Assembly: GCA_031291115.1 (NCBI GenBank)
Contig: JARLJQ010000012.1
Coordinates: forward strand, 96,801-160,800
Reading direction: 5' to 3'
From: Legionella sp.
GTDB lineage: Bacteria; Pseudomonadota; Gammaproteobacteria; Legionellales; Legionellaceae
Length of the DNA: 64,000 nt
In this document: positions 63,892 to 64,000 of the stretch, piece by piece
Position numbering within the stretch: the first letter of the stretch is position 1
Layout of the letters: every line of letters begins with the position of its first letter
Program-made: the position numbers and the translations under genes
The notes under the pieces: generated by a model
Databases searched by the model: none
What the model was told of the DNA's origin: nothing
The model's input: the letters and a program-made list of their open reading frames with translations, nothing else

Positions 63892-64000
63892 CTACCAATT
63901 TCTGCTCAATTCATTTTGAATGACTTGAGCAAGACTTTCTTCAGAAAAGTTTATCTGGTCGATTTTATTGTGCTCGATGATTAATTTTCCAAGCGTGAAA
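63892..64000 (-). CDS. C-terminal end of an unidentified gene (runs off the window)
   Basis: The minus strand reads 35 codons ending at a TAG (63892-63894), with the product ending SLAQVIQNELSRNW after a GKLIIEHNKIDQINFSEE segment. Composition and spacing look like a real C-terminus. Too little is visible to name it. Confidence 0.5.
   Translation of the reverse strand, partial: FTLGKLIIEHNKIDQINFSEESLAQVIQNELSRNW

Overview
The window is a low-GC chromosomal segment from a gammaproteobacterium, almost certainly a Legionella species. Three things support this. It carries a VpdC-like patatin effector gene between housekeeping genes. Its order of conserved genes (glpD/glpK, gltA, gyrA-serC-aroA-cmk-rpsA-lapAB-pyrF-vpdC, ubiCA, deoC, cpxRA, ybeZ-ybeY-corC, rnm-yciO-trpS-scpAB-rluB, lipB-ybeD-dacA-rlpA, ampE, aceEF-lpd, rlmD-relA) is the one I recall around this locus in L. 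pneumophila. Its AT-rich intergenic spaces hold Legionella-style palindromic repeats. I assign no species. I see no rRNA, tRNA, CRISPR array, insertion sequence with a transposase, or prophage.

Layout. 1-2.7 kb: relA (partial), rlmD, then a 640-bp gene-free stretch with a cluster of perfect DnaA boxes beside a very AT-rich block, then rimI. 2.9-8.8 kb: the pyruvate dehydrogenase operon (aceE, aceF, lpdA) behind a Cys-rich lipoprotein gene. 9-18.8 kb: envelope genes (ampE, a CPA2 antiporter, rlpA, a PBP5/6 carboxypeptidase, ybeD-lipB, a DedA-PAP2-LssY fusion, an L,D-transpeptidase). 18-23 kb: a minus-strand run rnm, yciO, trpS, scpA, scpB, rluB. 23.2-27.2 kb: a tight plus-strand run ybeZ-ybeY-corC-cpxR-cpxA, followed by a multi-span membrane protein with a polar tail. 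28.4-30.8 kb: nucleoside salvage (cdd, purine nucleoside phosphorylase, deoC) and a SlyB-like lipoprotein without the usual glycine zipper. 32-37 kb: ubiA-ubiC, a FimT-like pseudopilin, a probable holD, and vpdC. 37.2-48.4 kb: a minus-strand block from gyrA to pyrF. 48.7-58.9 kb: gltA, a secreted repeat protein paired with an outer-membrane barrel, glpK/glpD, a thioredoxin-like gene, adk and a lytic-transglycosylase-like lipoprotein. 59-64 kb: a SemiSWEET-type protein, an unrecognised protein with a helix-turn-helix segment, and a hybrid histidine kinase.

Most genes are ordinary metabolism, information processing and envelope maintenance in compact, often overlapping operons. Accessory interest sits in vpdC, the membrane protein behind cpxRA, the barrel/repeat-protein pair, and the helix-turn-helix protein next to the hybrid kinase.

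Two families of palindromic, transposase-free repeats are dispersed through the spaces. One supplies the last codons of scpB. Another occupies most of the gap between the divergent glpK and glpD genes. Starts were re-chosen where an ATG with a better ribosome binding site lay inside the longest open frame. All family assignments come from reading motifs by eye; no database search was possible.
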